A stretch of DNA of 64,000 bases from Cenococcum geophilum 1.58 (Eukaryota > Ascomycota > Dothideomycetes > Gloniales > Gloniaceae), in NCBI GenBank assembly GCA_001692895.1, contig KV748194.1:2166746-2230745 (forward strand), given 5' to 3'. Of this stretch, positions 20,845-31,427 are shown in pieces. The position numbers and the translations under genes were made by a program. The notes below the pieces were generated by a model. It was not told where the DNA came from, searched no databases, and saw only the letters and a program-made list of their open reading frames with translations. Positions within the stretch are counted from its first letter, which is position 1. Every line of letters starts with the position of its first letter.

Positions 20845-22329
20845 CGTCAGGAAAACGGGAGGGTGGTAGGGGCTAGCCAGGGGCTAGCCCGGGGCTGGCC
20901 CGGGGTCATTTTAGCTGGATCCGCTGATCTGCTCATGTACACTTATTTACGCTAGCCCAGGGCTAGCCCGGGCCATATTAGCAACATTAACACATTTTAT
21001 ACGTTTTATACGTTTTATACATTTTATACATTTTTATAATATTTCCTATAGCTGCAATATGTATAATTATAATAAAATTCAAAATTAAAATTCAAAATTC
21101 AAAATCAAAAATTCAATTCAAAATCAAAATTAATAGTAGCTATAAGGGATATCTCTCGCAGAGTCTCCAAACGTCAATTGGCGGCGTTCCCGATGATCCG
21201 CGGCCATGTACTGATTTCCTAACTAGCCTAGTGCCTGTCCTGCCTGTCCTGGCCTGCCTACCTGTCCTACTGTCCTACCTGTCCTACCTGTCTACCTGTC
21301 TCCTACCTGTCCTACCTGTCTACCTGTCTACCTGTCCTACCGTCTGACCGTCCTACTTGTCGTGCCTACCTGTCTGTGCCTGCCGGTCGTGCCTACTTGT
21401 CTATGCCTACCTGTCTGTATCTGTAATTTGGGGGAGAGGTCGGCCGATCGAAGGCTCTGCTTGATTTAATTGCGATTAATTATATTAATTCGATCGTTCT
21501 CTCGGGCGTTCGCTGGCTGTACGTTTGAACAGTGGTCGTCTGGGGTGCTCCCTAAGAGCCTTGATTTCGATTTGATTTGGTAATGGGATGATATCAAGGC
21601 TCTAGTTCGATTCGATCGATCGATTGAATTGATCGTGTGTTACTGGCTGTCGTTTAAACGATTATCGTCTGGCTCTGGCGACGGTCGTCTGGTGGCGACG
21701 GTTCGTCTGGTTCTGGCGACGGTCGTCTGGTTCTGGCGACGGTCGTCTGGTTCTGGCGACGGTCGTCTGGTTCTGGCGACGGTCGTCTGGTTCTGCGACG
21801 TCGTCTGGTTCTGGCGACGGTCGTCTGGTTCTGGTCCACAGTCCTCTGGCTACCGTTCTGGTGCCTCCCTAAGTAGGGAGGATGTAAGGAAGGAAGGAAG
21901 GGTAAAGGTGGCATTTAGGTGTACAAGGGTATGCAAAGGCACGTGTAGGGCTGTCGGGAATATAGCGGGACCCGATGGTACTTCGGACGATTTAGATGAT
22001 AAGGAAATCAAAGTCCTGCTAGGAGCCTACTAGGAAGCCTGCTAGGAGCCTGCCGGAGGCCTTAGGATTTTAATACTAATAGCAATAAATATAATAATAG
22101 TAATAATATTTATTTTATAGCTATAAGCTAGCATAGTGCTAGCGTATAGCTCTAGGGCTTAGCTAATATGGCTAAAAGCTAGCCCTAGGCTAGGGGGGGT
22201 CAGCTAATATGGCTAAAAGCTGGCCCCGGGCTAGGGGGGGTTAGCTAATATGGCGGAAAGCTAGCCCCGGGCCCTAAAAACACTTTTAGCGAAACCAAAT
22301 TTCCTGCGCCACTTCCCGTTTTCCTGACG
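20845..22329. mobile_element. 1,485-bp TA-flanked TIR element inserted in the element A RT
   Basis: Terminal inverted repeats CGTCAGGAAAACGGGA (left) and TCCCGTTTTCCTGACG (right) are flanked by TA on both sides (20843-20844, 22330-22331). Removing the element and one TA joins the RT codons into EYLNEFVIVY, so boundaries are strongly supported. It encodes no transposase, so it is a non-autonomous element. TA duplication suggests Tc1/mariner-type mobilisation (inference). Inside are subterminal repeats containing GCTAGCCCCGGG, three about 41-bp direct repeats near the right end (TAGCTAATATGGC...), a CCTACCTGTC microsatellite (about 21236-21420) and a 20-bp minisatellite. It lacks RIP marks, unlike its host, so it inserted after host decay. 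Confidence 0.85.
21664..21833. repeat. Minisatellite, 20-bp unit
   Basis: About eight copies of a 20-bp unit (GGTCGTCTGGTTCTGGCGAC, with shortened variants) lie within the TIR element. The frames that run through it on both strands are artefacts of the repeat. Confidence 0.85.
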
Positions 22330-25300
22330 TACTTAAATGAATTTGTTATAGTATACCTTAATAATATTATTATCTACTTAATAACTAAGGAAGAATACGG
22401 GGAATACGTTAAATAGGTCTTAAAGAGACTATAAGAAAAATAGATGCTAATAGCAATTAAGAAATGCGAGTTCTTTACTAGGAAGACCGATTTTGTTAAA
22501 TTTATTATTAAACTAGGCTAACTCAGCATAGATCTAAAGAAAATTAAGGCTATAGTAAATTGGTAAGAACTAGAGAACGTTATATAGTTAAGATTGGTTT
22601 TAGGGTCTTGCAATTACTATAAAAGGTTTATAGCGCAATAGTTAAAGAATATTAAGCTATTTACGTAATTAACGAAGAAAGAAGAACTATAGGCATAGGG
22701 AGAGAAATAAAGGAAACTCTTTAAGAAAGTTAAGGAGTTATTTACCTAGGAGCCAGTTCTTAAGATCTATTAACCAGAATTAGAAACGGTTATAAAAACA
22801 GATATATTAGACTATATACTAGGGGCGTACTTTATATAAAGGCATTAAGATAGATGGCACCTAGTAGCATACTACAGTTAAAAGATAACACTACTAGAGT
22901 TAAACTATAACATCTATAACAAGGAGTTATTAGGTATAGTTACAGTATTAAAGAAATAGAGAGCATTCTTATAAGGTATAGAAAAACTATTTATAGTTAA
23001 GATAGATTATAAAAACCTAATGGGATTCCTAATAATAAAGGAACTTAACTAAAGATAGGTTAGATGGGCGGAGATGCTTATAGAGTACCATTTTAAGATT
23101 TAGTATACTAAGGGTATAGATAATACACGAGTAGATGCTTTAAATTAAAAAGCTAAACTATAAAATAACAAAAAGCCATTAGGGGCTTTACTGCGAAAAA
23201 ATATAGACGGATTAATTAGATATAATTATCTAAAAATTATAGCGACTTAGGAAGAACTAGAAAGAGTTTATAAGACACTAAAAAGCTTTTAGGTATAAAG
23301 GATTCTAAAAATATAACTAAAAGATCTATAAACGGATATATACAAAAATCAAAAAGTAAAGTATATCCTAAAAAATATAGTAGAGTAATTCGTAAAAGAA
23401 TTATATAAGGGATTAACTTAGGGATATAATAGAGCTATAGGCTTAGTGTTAAGACTCTAAGAGGAGTATATTATTAATGGAATTTAGAGAATAGCTAGGA
23501 GGGTTATAAAGGAATGCCTAAATTACTAAAGGAATAAACTAGTAAGGTATAAGCCATATAGAGGGCTACAACCTATTAAAACACTAGAGAGACTATAGGA
23601 GGTTATATTATGGGACTTTATTATTAAGTTACTAAAGTTAAAAGATTTTATTACCGGATAAAATTATAACGTGATTTTAGTAATAGCAGATAAGCTTATA
23701 AAGTAGGGATACTTTATAGCGTATATAGAAGAAATCTTAGCGGAAGATATCGCTAGAATCTATATTAAAGAAGTGTTTATAAGATATAGAGCATTAAGTA
23801 AGATTATATTAGATAGAGATCTAAGATTTATAGCAGTATTTTAGGAGGTATTCTTAGCGGAGTAAAGAGTTAGAGCAGTAACTTCTACTATATATTATCC
23901 GCAGACAGACGGTTAAATAAAAAGATTAAATTAGACACTAGAGCAGTATCTAAAGTATTATATTAATTACATATAGAATAATTAGGTATTGCTATTACTA
24001 ATTATATAGTTTACATATAATATAACACCTTAAGAGGGAATAGGTATATTACTATTTAAGGCAAATTATGGATATAAGCTAAGAATATCGTTATTACTAA
24101 GATAAGTAAAGAAGATAAGTAGTATAGCTAAAGAAAGAATAAAGATATTAATAAATCTTTATATAGACCTTATAGAATTAGTAAAGAGAGTATAAGAGAG
24201 AATAAAAAAGTACTATAATACTAGGAGATCTAAGGGACTAGATCTTAAGGAGGGAGATAAAGTATAGCTATTACACAAAAATTTTAAGAGTTAACGACTA
24301 AGCAAGAAGTTGGACTATGTTAGACTAGGACCTTTTAAAATTATATAGAGGATTTTACCGGTTATATATAAGTTAAACCTACTAGCTAAAATAAAGATCT
24401 ACCCTATATAGTATATTATAATGCTAGAGCCAGTATATGGGAATATTAAACTACTAGTTTATAAGGCAGATATGTATAGAGGATAAGAAGAAGACAAATA
24501 GTAAGTTTTAAAGATTGTTAGTTATAAGGACGTTAACAATAAAATATAGTATAAGGTTAAGTGGATAGGCTATAATAAGACTACCTAGAAACTACTAGAA
24601 AATTTAAAGAACGCTATAAGAAAGGTATAGGAGTATTAGAAGAGATTAGGTTAGGTAGCATTAAAAAAAAAGGATTACTAAAGAACGAGTCACCTAAGGG
24701 GGACCTAGAAAGAGCAGTTGCCGAACTACTTAAATCTATTTCCTTCTCTATTAGAAAAGAATCCGTTCTTTTATCGCAAAGTTCTTATAAACCTTATTCT
24801 ATAAGTTTCTACTCCTTAAAATAAACCTTTTTACGAACCTTCTTAAGACAAAGTAAATAGGTAGATGCCGCAATCTAAGTATTTAGGGCCTTCTATTCCG
24901 CATTATAAGAACGTTCTAATTTAGTAAGGGCTTAAGATAGTTTACTATCTAGCTGTATAGCAGCAGATTAAATATAAGACCTTAAGATAAATTAATTAGG
25001 GAACTAGATAACTATTAAGAGTAATAGGTCGCGTATATTTAGCATTAGAAGTAGAGTAAACGTTATAGGACGAACGAATATTTGCTTTAGTGTACTCTAA
25101 GTAAGAAAATGGTTGTTACGAAGATGGGTTCGCCAACGTAATATAAACTAACCCCTCTTTTAAATAATAAGAACACGGAGACGGTATAATCTTACTAAGA
25201 GATAATATTGCAGCAACAGTGCGAGCACGACGTTAGGCGTGTAAAGAAGAAATTGCTTTAGGTATAATAAGTAATAATATTAACTAAATTAATTAAACGG

Positions 25301-25373
25301 ATATTACACCTCTAGTAAACAACTTGGAGATATTTTAAATCTTTAAGGATAAAGATAGAAAGGAGGGAGATAG

Positions 25374-25798
25374 TGTTACGGACGCTTTAAGTACAATGCT
25401 ATATCTACTTAGGGAAGAAATGGAAGAAGCTAGTTAGTTAATTTAGGTATAGTCTAGGATGGAGCTAATAAAACTATATAACGAGGAATAGTAACTAAGG
25501 TTATATAATATGCTATATATTAAACGGGAGGAATAAGAGGAACTTATGTACCTTATATATAAGACGTATATTACGTATAAGAAGGATTTTATAGGAGTAC
25601 GGTTGTGTATTTAAGGACCCTTAGTCCCTACCTAGATAGTTCCTTCCTTATAGTAATTCTTAGAATACAATTAGAGTTAATCTATTAGGCAACCACTCCA
25701 CCAGTTGTTATTACTTGTCGACTTTTATACTTGTATTTCCTACACACCTAGCCCAATAACAGGACCCACTATAGTTCTTGCTATAAGGTTCCATTACA
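25374..25798 (+). repeat. Element A 3' LTR
   Basis: This 425-bp LTR starts TGTTACGGACGC and ends GGTTCCATTACA, followed by the AAAAA target duplication. Most differences from the 5' copy are transitions. Confidence 0.9.
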
Positions 25799-25977
25799 AA
25801 AAACGTTATACGTCTTTAAGCTTAAAGCCTCTAAAGCCTTTAAAAGCACCTTAAGCCTAGGGGTCCTATTTATAACCCTTTTAAACAACGTAATATATAT
25901 ATAATAGCTTATTAGCAGTAATTATACAGCCTCTAGAGGCTTTAGTAGCTTTAGTAGCTACGTAGTAAGTAGTAGTG

Positions 25978-26224
25978 TTATGGTAGTGGACGCGGTCCCT
26001 CTTAGATAGGAAGTCACAATGCAGTTTATCTGTCTGTCTATCTATCTATTAGTCGGTCGGTTAGTCGGTCGTTAGTTGTAATCAATTAGTAGGAAAGCAG
26101 TTAGTAAGAAAAAAGGAAAGAATGTATTCCAGTAGGTCGTGATAGAGAGAAGGAGAGAAGCCGAAGGCTTGATATATATAGGAAAATGCTAAGGCACTAA
26201 GTAGTGGCCCATTTTACCCCACCA
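25978..26224 (-). repeat. Solo LTR of the element C family
   Basis: Reverse-complement similarity to the C LTRs is clear (for example CGCGGTCCCTCTTAGATA, then GTCACAATG, then GTAGGAAAGCAGTTAGTAAG). The flanking 5-bp sequence TAGTG occurs on both sides (25973-25977 and 26225-26229). No internal region is attached, so it is a recombination product. RIP damage is milder than in C. Confidence 0.75.
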
Positions 26225-28453
26225 TAGTGTTAATTAAGGATATTAAGAAGGCTTAGCTAAGCAGCTAAATAGAGGATATTAAGAATAAATTAGGAGCCGT
26301 TTTTAAGGCCTATAGTTATGTTATAATATTTAATTACGCTATTGCGGCTCCTATTAGGGTCTATGGTCTATATGGGTATATATATATATATATATAAGAG
26401 GGGAACCATACCGCTGGGGCCGGATAAAACCTCTCCTTCTCTTGTTATACGGCCTATATAGCTTATGCGGCCTATATAGCCTCTCTTCTAATTAGTAACT
26501 ACCAAGCACAAGTAGACGTCTCTTTGAGGCGCTATAGAAAAGCCATCTTAATGCGTACTCCTAGGTCTATCCGGTGGGGTATATAGCTAGGGCCTAGGTT
26601 CCGTTCCCCAGTTGCATTTCTATATAGCCTTAACTATATACAAAGTAGAGTTACGGATAGCCTACCTACCTAAGCCCTCTACTATAGTCTCCGCCTAGGT
26701 AGCGTTACAGCACCTTTATAGCGATTATAAGCACTAAGCAGGCTTCTATAAGGGCCTATACCCTAGCCAGAAATAGGCCCCTTTCTATATGCACCTGATT
26801 TACACCTTAAGCCTACTATACAAGTTACCGCTTGCTTATAATAGTAAACCGACACACACATCCGTCCTTTCAGGCTATATAGACAGTGTCAGCTGTCGCT
26901 GCCATTATATACCACGCCCCACAGCTATAGGTAGCCCCTTCGCGTTACCTATAACGCTCTTGCAATAATAAGCCAACCGTGTTTTACAGATGGAGGCTTT
27001 ACTAACTCAACGCCATATAGCTAGTAGCCCTTACTATCTACTAACCAAACCTGCTACTATCCTTGCTCTTGCACCTTATCTAAGGTCCTAGTCCCTAGCT
27101 CCGGAGGTATAAGGGTAAGGGCTTCCATTGTGGCCCGGTACAGAGGTGTCCTATTATTCTATTAGATCCTTAGCTAGTAGCAGGCTAGCTTTTAGCCCTA
27201 GGCCCCCGGTTGGCCTAGGTAATAGAGCATCGGATAGTTATCGCTAGGTCTCCTCTATTTGTCTTCCGTTATGCTTTAGTAACGCTAAGGCTTATAAAAA
27301 CTCTGCAAATCTAGTGGCGTTGAAGAGGAAGTTAACAAACCCTTAACTAGCCACGACGTAACGTCGCTGCACTAGTATTTGACGTAATCCTCACTCTTAG
27401 GTAAACCGTAGGGTTTAAATAAGACGGAAGGAACCCCCGTACGGCAATACGGGTCGGATTACAATTGTTGGTGTTCCTTGTAAGGCCTATAGTAAAACTG
27501 CTAAAGATAAGGCAGATAAGGTAGATAATATTAAACTACTAGAGCTATTAGCTTAAAAAGTTATAAGGAATAGGCCTTTTTACTATTCCTACTTTATAGA
27601 AGCCTATAGTCGCTATCCCTAAACTAGACCTTAAAGTTAGTTAATATTCGTCGCTTAGCATACTAGTAAGCTTATTAGTAACATTAACGTAGATATTAAA
27701 TCTAATAACCTTTTTAATTAAAATAAGGATAGTAAGCGTTCTGCTTATTATATATTAGTAAATTAGATTTATATAGAGTCTAGCGGGTATAGATCTAGAT
27801 AAGACTTACTAATTTAAGTATTTATACTATTTTTTTGTATTAGTATATTTAAAAAGCTTATAATTAATATAAACTTATATATAGCCTCTTTATAAGGTAA
27901 GGATATAAATAGGGAGTCTAATAATAAAATAATAGGGTATATTGTATAGACAGAGACAAATCCTTAAGGGAAAAGGAGGAGTCTGTATATAAGGTAGGAA
28001 GGGGTTTCCCTAGGTACGTATAGCGCATATACCTTATAGGCGAATTACCCCTAGGTTACCCTAGGGTCGCCTATACCTTACAGCTATATAATTATCTACT
28101 TAGGTTTTACTTAATAATGCCCCCCCCCCTTTAAAAAGGGTTGTCCCCAATCCTTTATATACTTAAGCCTTAATAAAACCCCATAAAAAACCTTTGAAGG
28201 AAAAAAAATTTAAAAAAAAAAGAGTGTTTTAATTTTATATATAAAGAGACGGGTAGTATATATACGCGGCGTAAAGATATTAAGGAACTTTAACCGGCGG
28301 TTAAAGTTGTCTAATTAGTTAAATTTACCTTACTAAAACTCCCCTATATTTAATTAAGCTAATAGCAATTTTTTATTCCTAAGATAAAAAATCCTAATTA
28401 GTCTAAATTTTTTTTTTAAATATCCATTGTATTATACTACGTACAATACTGCG
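26225..28453. other. Unclassified, unevenly decayed repeat DNA
   Basis: Stretches with ordinary CA/TG content (about 26,840-27,480) alternate with strongly RIP-like ones. At about 27482-27880 a plus-strand frame, stopped only by TAA/TAG, keeps protein-like composition (RPFYYSYFIEAYSRYP; SGYRSR; LLIQVFILFFCISIF). I cannot name the family. C10 and A/T homopolymers occur near 28,120-28,220. No LTR pair or TIR could be assigned. Confidence 0.45.
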
Positions 28454-28493
28454 CATGCAGCCTTGGGCTATAGCGCTATAGTTCTATATACAT
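28454..28493 (+). repeat. Second copy of the YSH1 micro-insertion sequence
   Basis: This 40-bp segment starts CATGCAGCC, contains the perfect palindrome CTATAGCGCTATAG and ends TTCTATATACAT. It matches the coding-strand insertion at 11549-11590 over about 36 positions, with one substitution and one short length change in the first loop. Confidence 0.75.
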
Positions 28494-28938
28494 AAATCCT
28501 TTCTAGGCAGCTTAATATGTACTAGTAGCTATGTCCTAGTAGTTTATAACCCCTAAATTAGGAGTTTATAGTTTCCTAGTAAAATACTAAGATACTACAA
28601 CTACTAGGGAATGAGAAAATGGTAAGAAAAACTATAAGAAATCCTAACCCCTGTCCCTGTCCTTTTGCAATTTATTTCTATCCTTTTGCTCTCTAATATC
28701 ATTTTAAGAGCCTAGTGTCACAGCGACTCAGTCAATCGAGGCACGAGCGCCGTTTAGAACGTATGCAAGCCTGTATAATTGGAATGTCTATGGACCCGGA
28801 TATCAAGATGAGGAGCAGAAGGTGGAAAAGGACACGTCTATATACATATGCCAAGGCTCAAGTGAGCCCCCTGACTAGATCCGTTACGGAGCCGTAACAC
28901 CTAGTAGGAGTTGCCTCCTTCTAGAATCCTATCTGTTT
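28494..28938. other. Non-coding, mostly undamaged repeat flank
   Basis: Bases 28,700-28,938 are not AT-skewed. They include an inverted repeat, GTTACGG-AG-CCGTAAC, at about 28883-28898. A LINE ORF2 would be expected here or further left, but no endonuclease or RT motif is visible. Confidence 0.4.
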
Positions 28939-30501
28939 TTATTCTTCCATAGAATCTTCTTCACGTACTAGTTTAGCAGCTTTAAGAGTCTCGCAGTCTT
29001 TACTATTAGCAAAGTGTTTTTCTTTACAATTAATGCAAAGAGGGGTGGTATGCTGGCAAGGCTTGCCTGTTATTATATAGGTAGAACAGGAATGGTCTTT
29101 AGATAAATATGCAGCCGCACAGTATCTATAGGCCCTAGTAGAGCACCTGTCTCCTATATGGCCAAATTTTTGGCAGCTCGTACACTGCGTAGTAGGAGAG
29201 ACTTCGAGGTATTTTACTACCTTAGTAGCTGTACCTGCAATTGATATCTCTTTTTGCTTAAGGATTTCTTGTCTTTTTTCTTCGTTTTCTATAGTAAAAA
29301 CTATAGAGCCNAATCTNGTNTNTNGATNGTGTCTTTTTNCACTAGATAAGATCCATCTAGGTAGTCCTTATATCCTTATAGGATTAAAGGTCTCAATTTC
29401 TTCTTTTAGAAGCTTAGAGCCTCCTTCTCCTAGGAAAGGTAGGGTAGGAACCCCATGGGCTATAATTTNAACCCATAGTTCTAGTTTTTGTTCTCTTTAA
29501 AAAGTAAAGCAATTATGCCAGATTTCCTTATATTTAACTAGGAAATCCGNATTATACTCTTCCNTAGTTATAAGAAGAATATTTTATTTTCCTTTAGTTC
29601 TAGCTATAGATNCTAAAACAGGTTTTTNTACTTGCAGTTTTAATNCAAATAGTTAATTAACTTTGTTTCGTATAGAGAAGGTATCTAAAGGTTAGTCCTT
29701 TTGGTCTGTAATAAGGACTAGCTTCCTTTCTTATAGCTGCTTTTTCTTACTTCTAGTAGAAGTAGAAGGGGTAGGAGATNGTGTTAGTAAGGAGGGCAGG
29801 GGGGACNAGGAAGGGAGGTTCTTCTTTAGTCTCTCTGCGTAGGTTTCCTTAGTAGGAGCTACCTCCTTACGGAGAGCTCTTACTTCTTCGACTAATCCTT
29901 ATAGGATATCTTTTGCCTTTTCTTTTCCTTTTATAAAGGGATTTTCTCCTGCTAGAATACTCCGTATATAGTCCTCTAGCTATTTAACTTATTCTTTTTC
30001 TTCTTCTTTTTCTTCTTCTTCTAACCCTTTATAGGCCTGTATTAGGCTTTCTAGGGCCTTTTATAGGTGTTGTTTAGGANAAAGGGGAGGGAAAGATATA
30101 CTAGGTATACCAGCCGTAAAAGTCATTAATTTTATTGTCTTTTTTGCAGGTTTTTGGTTTTCTTTTTCAGTAAAAGACTAAGGATGTCCTCTTTTTTCTC
30201 CTGTCCCAAATAGGCCAGGAGAAGGAGAAGGGGCAGAAAAAGTGAATGTAGTCGTAGACTTATTATCACTTATTTCTATAGGAGGTTTTTTTTATGCCTA
30301 TTAGACTTTGGCATCTTATAGGGGGGTTTCCTAGTTTTTTCTACCCTTATACCCTTTCTCCTTACTAATTCTACTAGAAGATTTCTGGGGAGATTAGGCT
30401 AAAAGGGAGTAGAAAGACTAGCCCCTATTGGTATTAGTATTAGTAATGGTGGTAGTGGTTTTGGTATTCCTATCCGTGCCTCGCTTATAAGCTAGGACCA
30501 T
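28939..30501 (-). pseudogene. LINE (Tad1-like) ORF1 remnant with zinc knuckles
   Basis: Read leftward from ATG at 30501 to TAA at 28941-28939, about 520 codons. An acidic/basic coiled-coil region (LEEEEKEEEKE) and AERLKKNLPS are followed near the C-terminus by three Cys/His clusters: CTSCQKFGHIGDRC, then HSC...CQHTTPLC, then INCKEKHFANSKDC. This is the arrangement of ORF1/Gag-like proteins of Tad-type fungal LINEs. There are several in-frame stops and ambiguous bases (n). No ORF2 is found downstream, so the copy is 3'-truncated or a partial insertion. Confidence 0.75.
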
Positions 30502-30864
30502 CCCTAGAAAATTTTTTCTGTTAGGATAAGGGGGTAAAATGACAAATAAATCCACCTTTAGCTCGCTAGGCGGTAGGAATTAGGTCTTAAAAGTTGGAAA
30601 ATCAATTGTTTTTGATGGTAAGATGGGTATGCGTAAGTTTTAGAGTGTAGCGCTACCTTTTGGTAAGGTTGCATGTGCGGTAAAGGTTTTTAATTAGTCT
30701 ATTTAACGCCTAGAGCCTATAGCTCGACATTATCGCCTAAATTTAATAGACTATTAGAAGTATTCCAAAGCTTATTTATATACGTAGGTCGCTAATACCT
30801 TATAGGTAAGTTATAGGTTATTTATATATAGCTAGATTTATAGATAGTAAAGCTATATACTTAT
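30502..30864. other. 5' flank of the LINE remnant and left flank of element E
   Basis: This AT-rich, gene-free sequence ends in CTTAT (30860-30864), the target duplication of element E. Its right part should be continuous with 45,789 onward before E inserted, and so probably belongs to the distal end of element G. Confidence 0.45.
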
Positions 30865-31032
30865 TATAAGGGGATTTTATAGACAGGGGGCTATAAGGAC
30901 ACGATTGTAGAATAGGATAGATTGGTAAAAGAGACGAATCCTTAAGGAGGTAAGGCCTCTAGGATCGTGGAGACTATATACTACGGGTACGTACCTCTAG
31001 CACGTAACCGGCAACCATCTAAGGGGCGTCCG

Positions 31033-31392
31033 TGTCATGGGACACCCCCGTAACACCTTGCACACGTCTACCTATTTCCACCGACTTAGCAATTAGAGAC
31101 TAACCGTAAAATGGTAATCTAACGGCAATCTAGCGGCAATCTACGGCATTCTGCTATATTCTGTTAAGTTCTACTAAATTCTGCTAAGTTCTATTAGGAC
31201 CACGACCTAAACCCTATTCTACCCTATGCACATATTAACTAAGCAACTAAGTTAATAATATATGCCCTTTCTTCCTAATCTCCTACCTTTTCTTCTTACG
31301 TAACGTCTTAACCTTATTATATAGTTCATATATATAGCTTAATAATATCTACTTCGTTATATATTATTACCACTTATACTCACTCCGTGACA
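31033..31392 (+). repeat. Element D 5' LTR
   Basis: 360 bp, TGTCATGGGACACC to CTCCGTGACA. It is nearly colinear with 36622-36981. Confidence 0.9.
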
Positions 31393-31427
31393 CTACGTTG
31401 CGTTAACTACTTATACTACTACCTAAA

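Larger units (their letters stand above)
16837..25373 (+). pseudogene. Element A gag-pol remnant
   Basis: Recognisable pieces in order: a Gag zinc knuckle (about 17890-17935, tgcggaaaataag context); aspartic protease LIDSGVTQNYI near 19920; RT block [18 protein letters not shown] near 20580; the RT active site as VYLNN near 22355, after the inserted element (Asp codons changed to Asn, a G-to-A change as in RIP); integrase LDRDLRF near 23815; and chromodomain KWIGYNKTTW near 24560. A purine-rich tract (AAAGGAGGGAGATAG) ends at the 3' LTR. There are many stops in every frame. The region from about 18,300 to 19,800 has repeated AAGATAAGAT-type sequence and no clear domain. Confidence 0.85.
16412..25798 (+). 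mobile_element. Element A: full-length chromodomain Gypsy LTR retrotransposon, RIP-degraded
   Basis: It has two 425-bp LTRs (16412-16836 and 25374-25798) flanked by the 5-bp duplication AAAAA (16407-16411 and 25799-25803). Length is 9,387 bp, or about 7.9 kb without the 1,485-bp insertion at 20845-22329. Plus-strand order is gag, protease, RT, RNase H, integrase, chromodomain, which places it with Metaviridae chromoviruses. All frames are closed by TAA/TAG stops in RIP-like contexts, so it is not autonomous. A second family member, H, starts at 63264. Confidence 0.9.

Noticed and set aside
21664..21833. Possible CRISPR-like array
   Set aside because: Units are contiguous 20-bp tandem repeats without spacers, in a eukaryotic transposable element.
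21629..22033. 134-codon ORF in the TIR element
   Set aside because: It reads through the 20-bp minisatellite, which has no stops in several frames; not a gene.
20845..22329. ACGT as the 4-bp target duplication of the TIR element
   Set aside because: ACGT would leave the host RT frame broken. TA as target duplication restores EYLNEFVIVY.
26840..27480. rDNA or RNA-gene candidate because CA/TG content is normal
   Set aside because: I found no rRNA or tRNA signature such as conserved loops; left as unclassified repeat.
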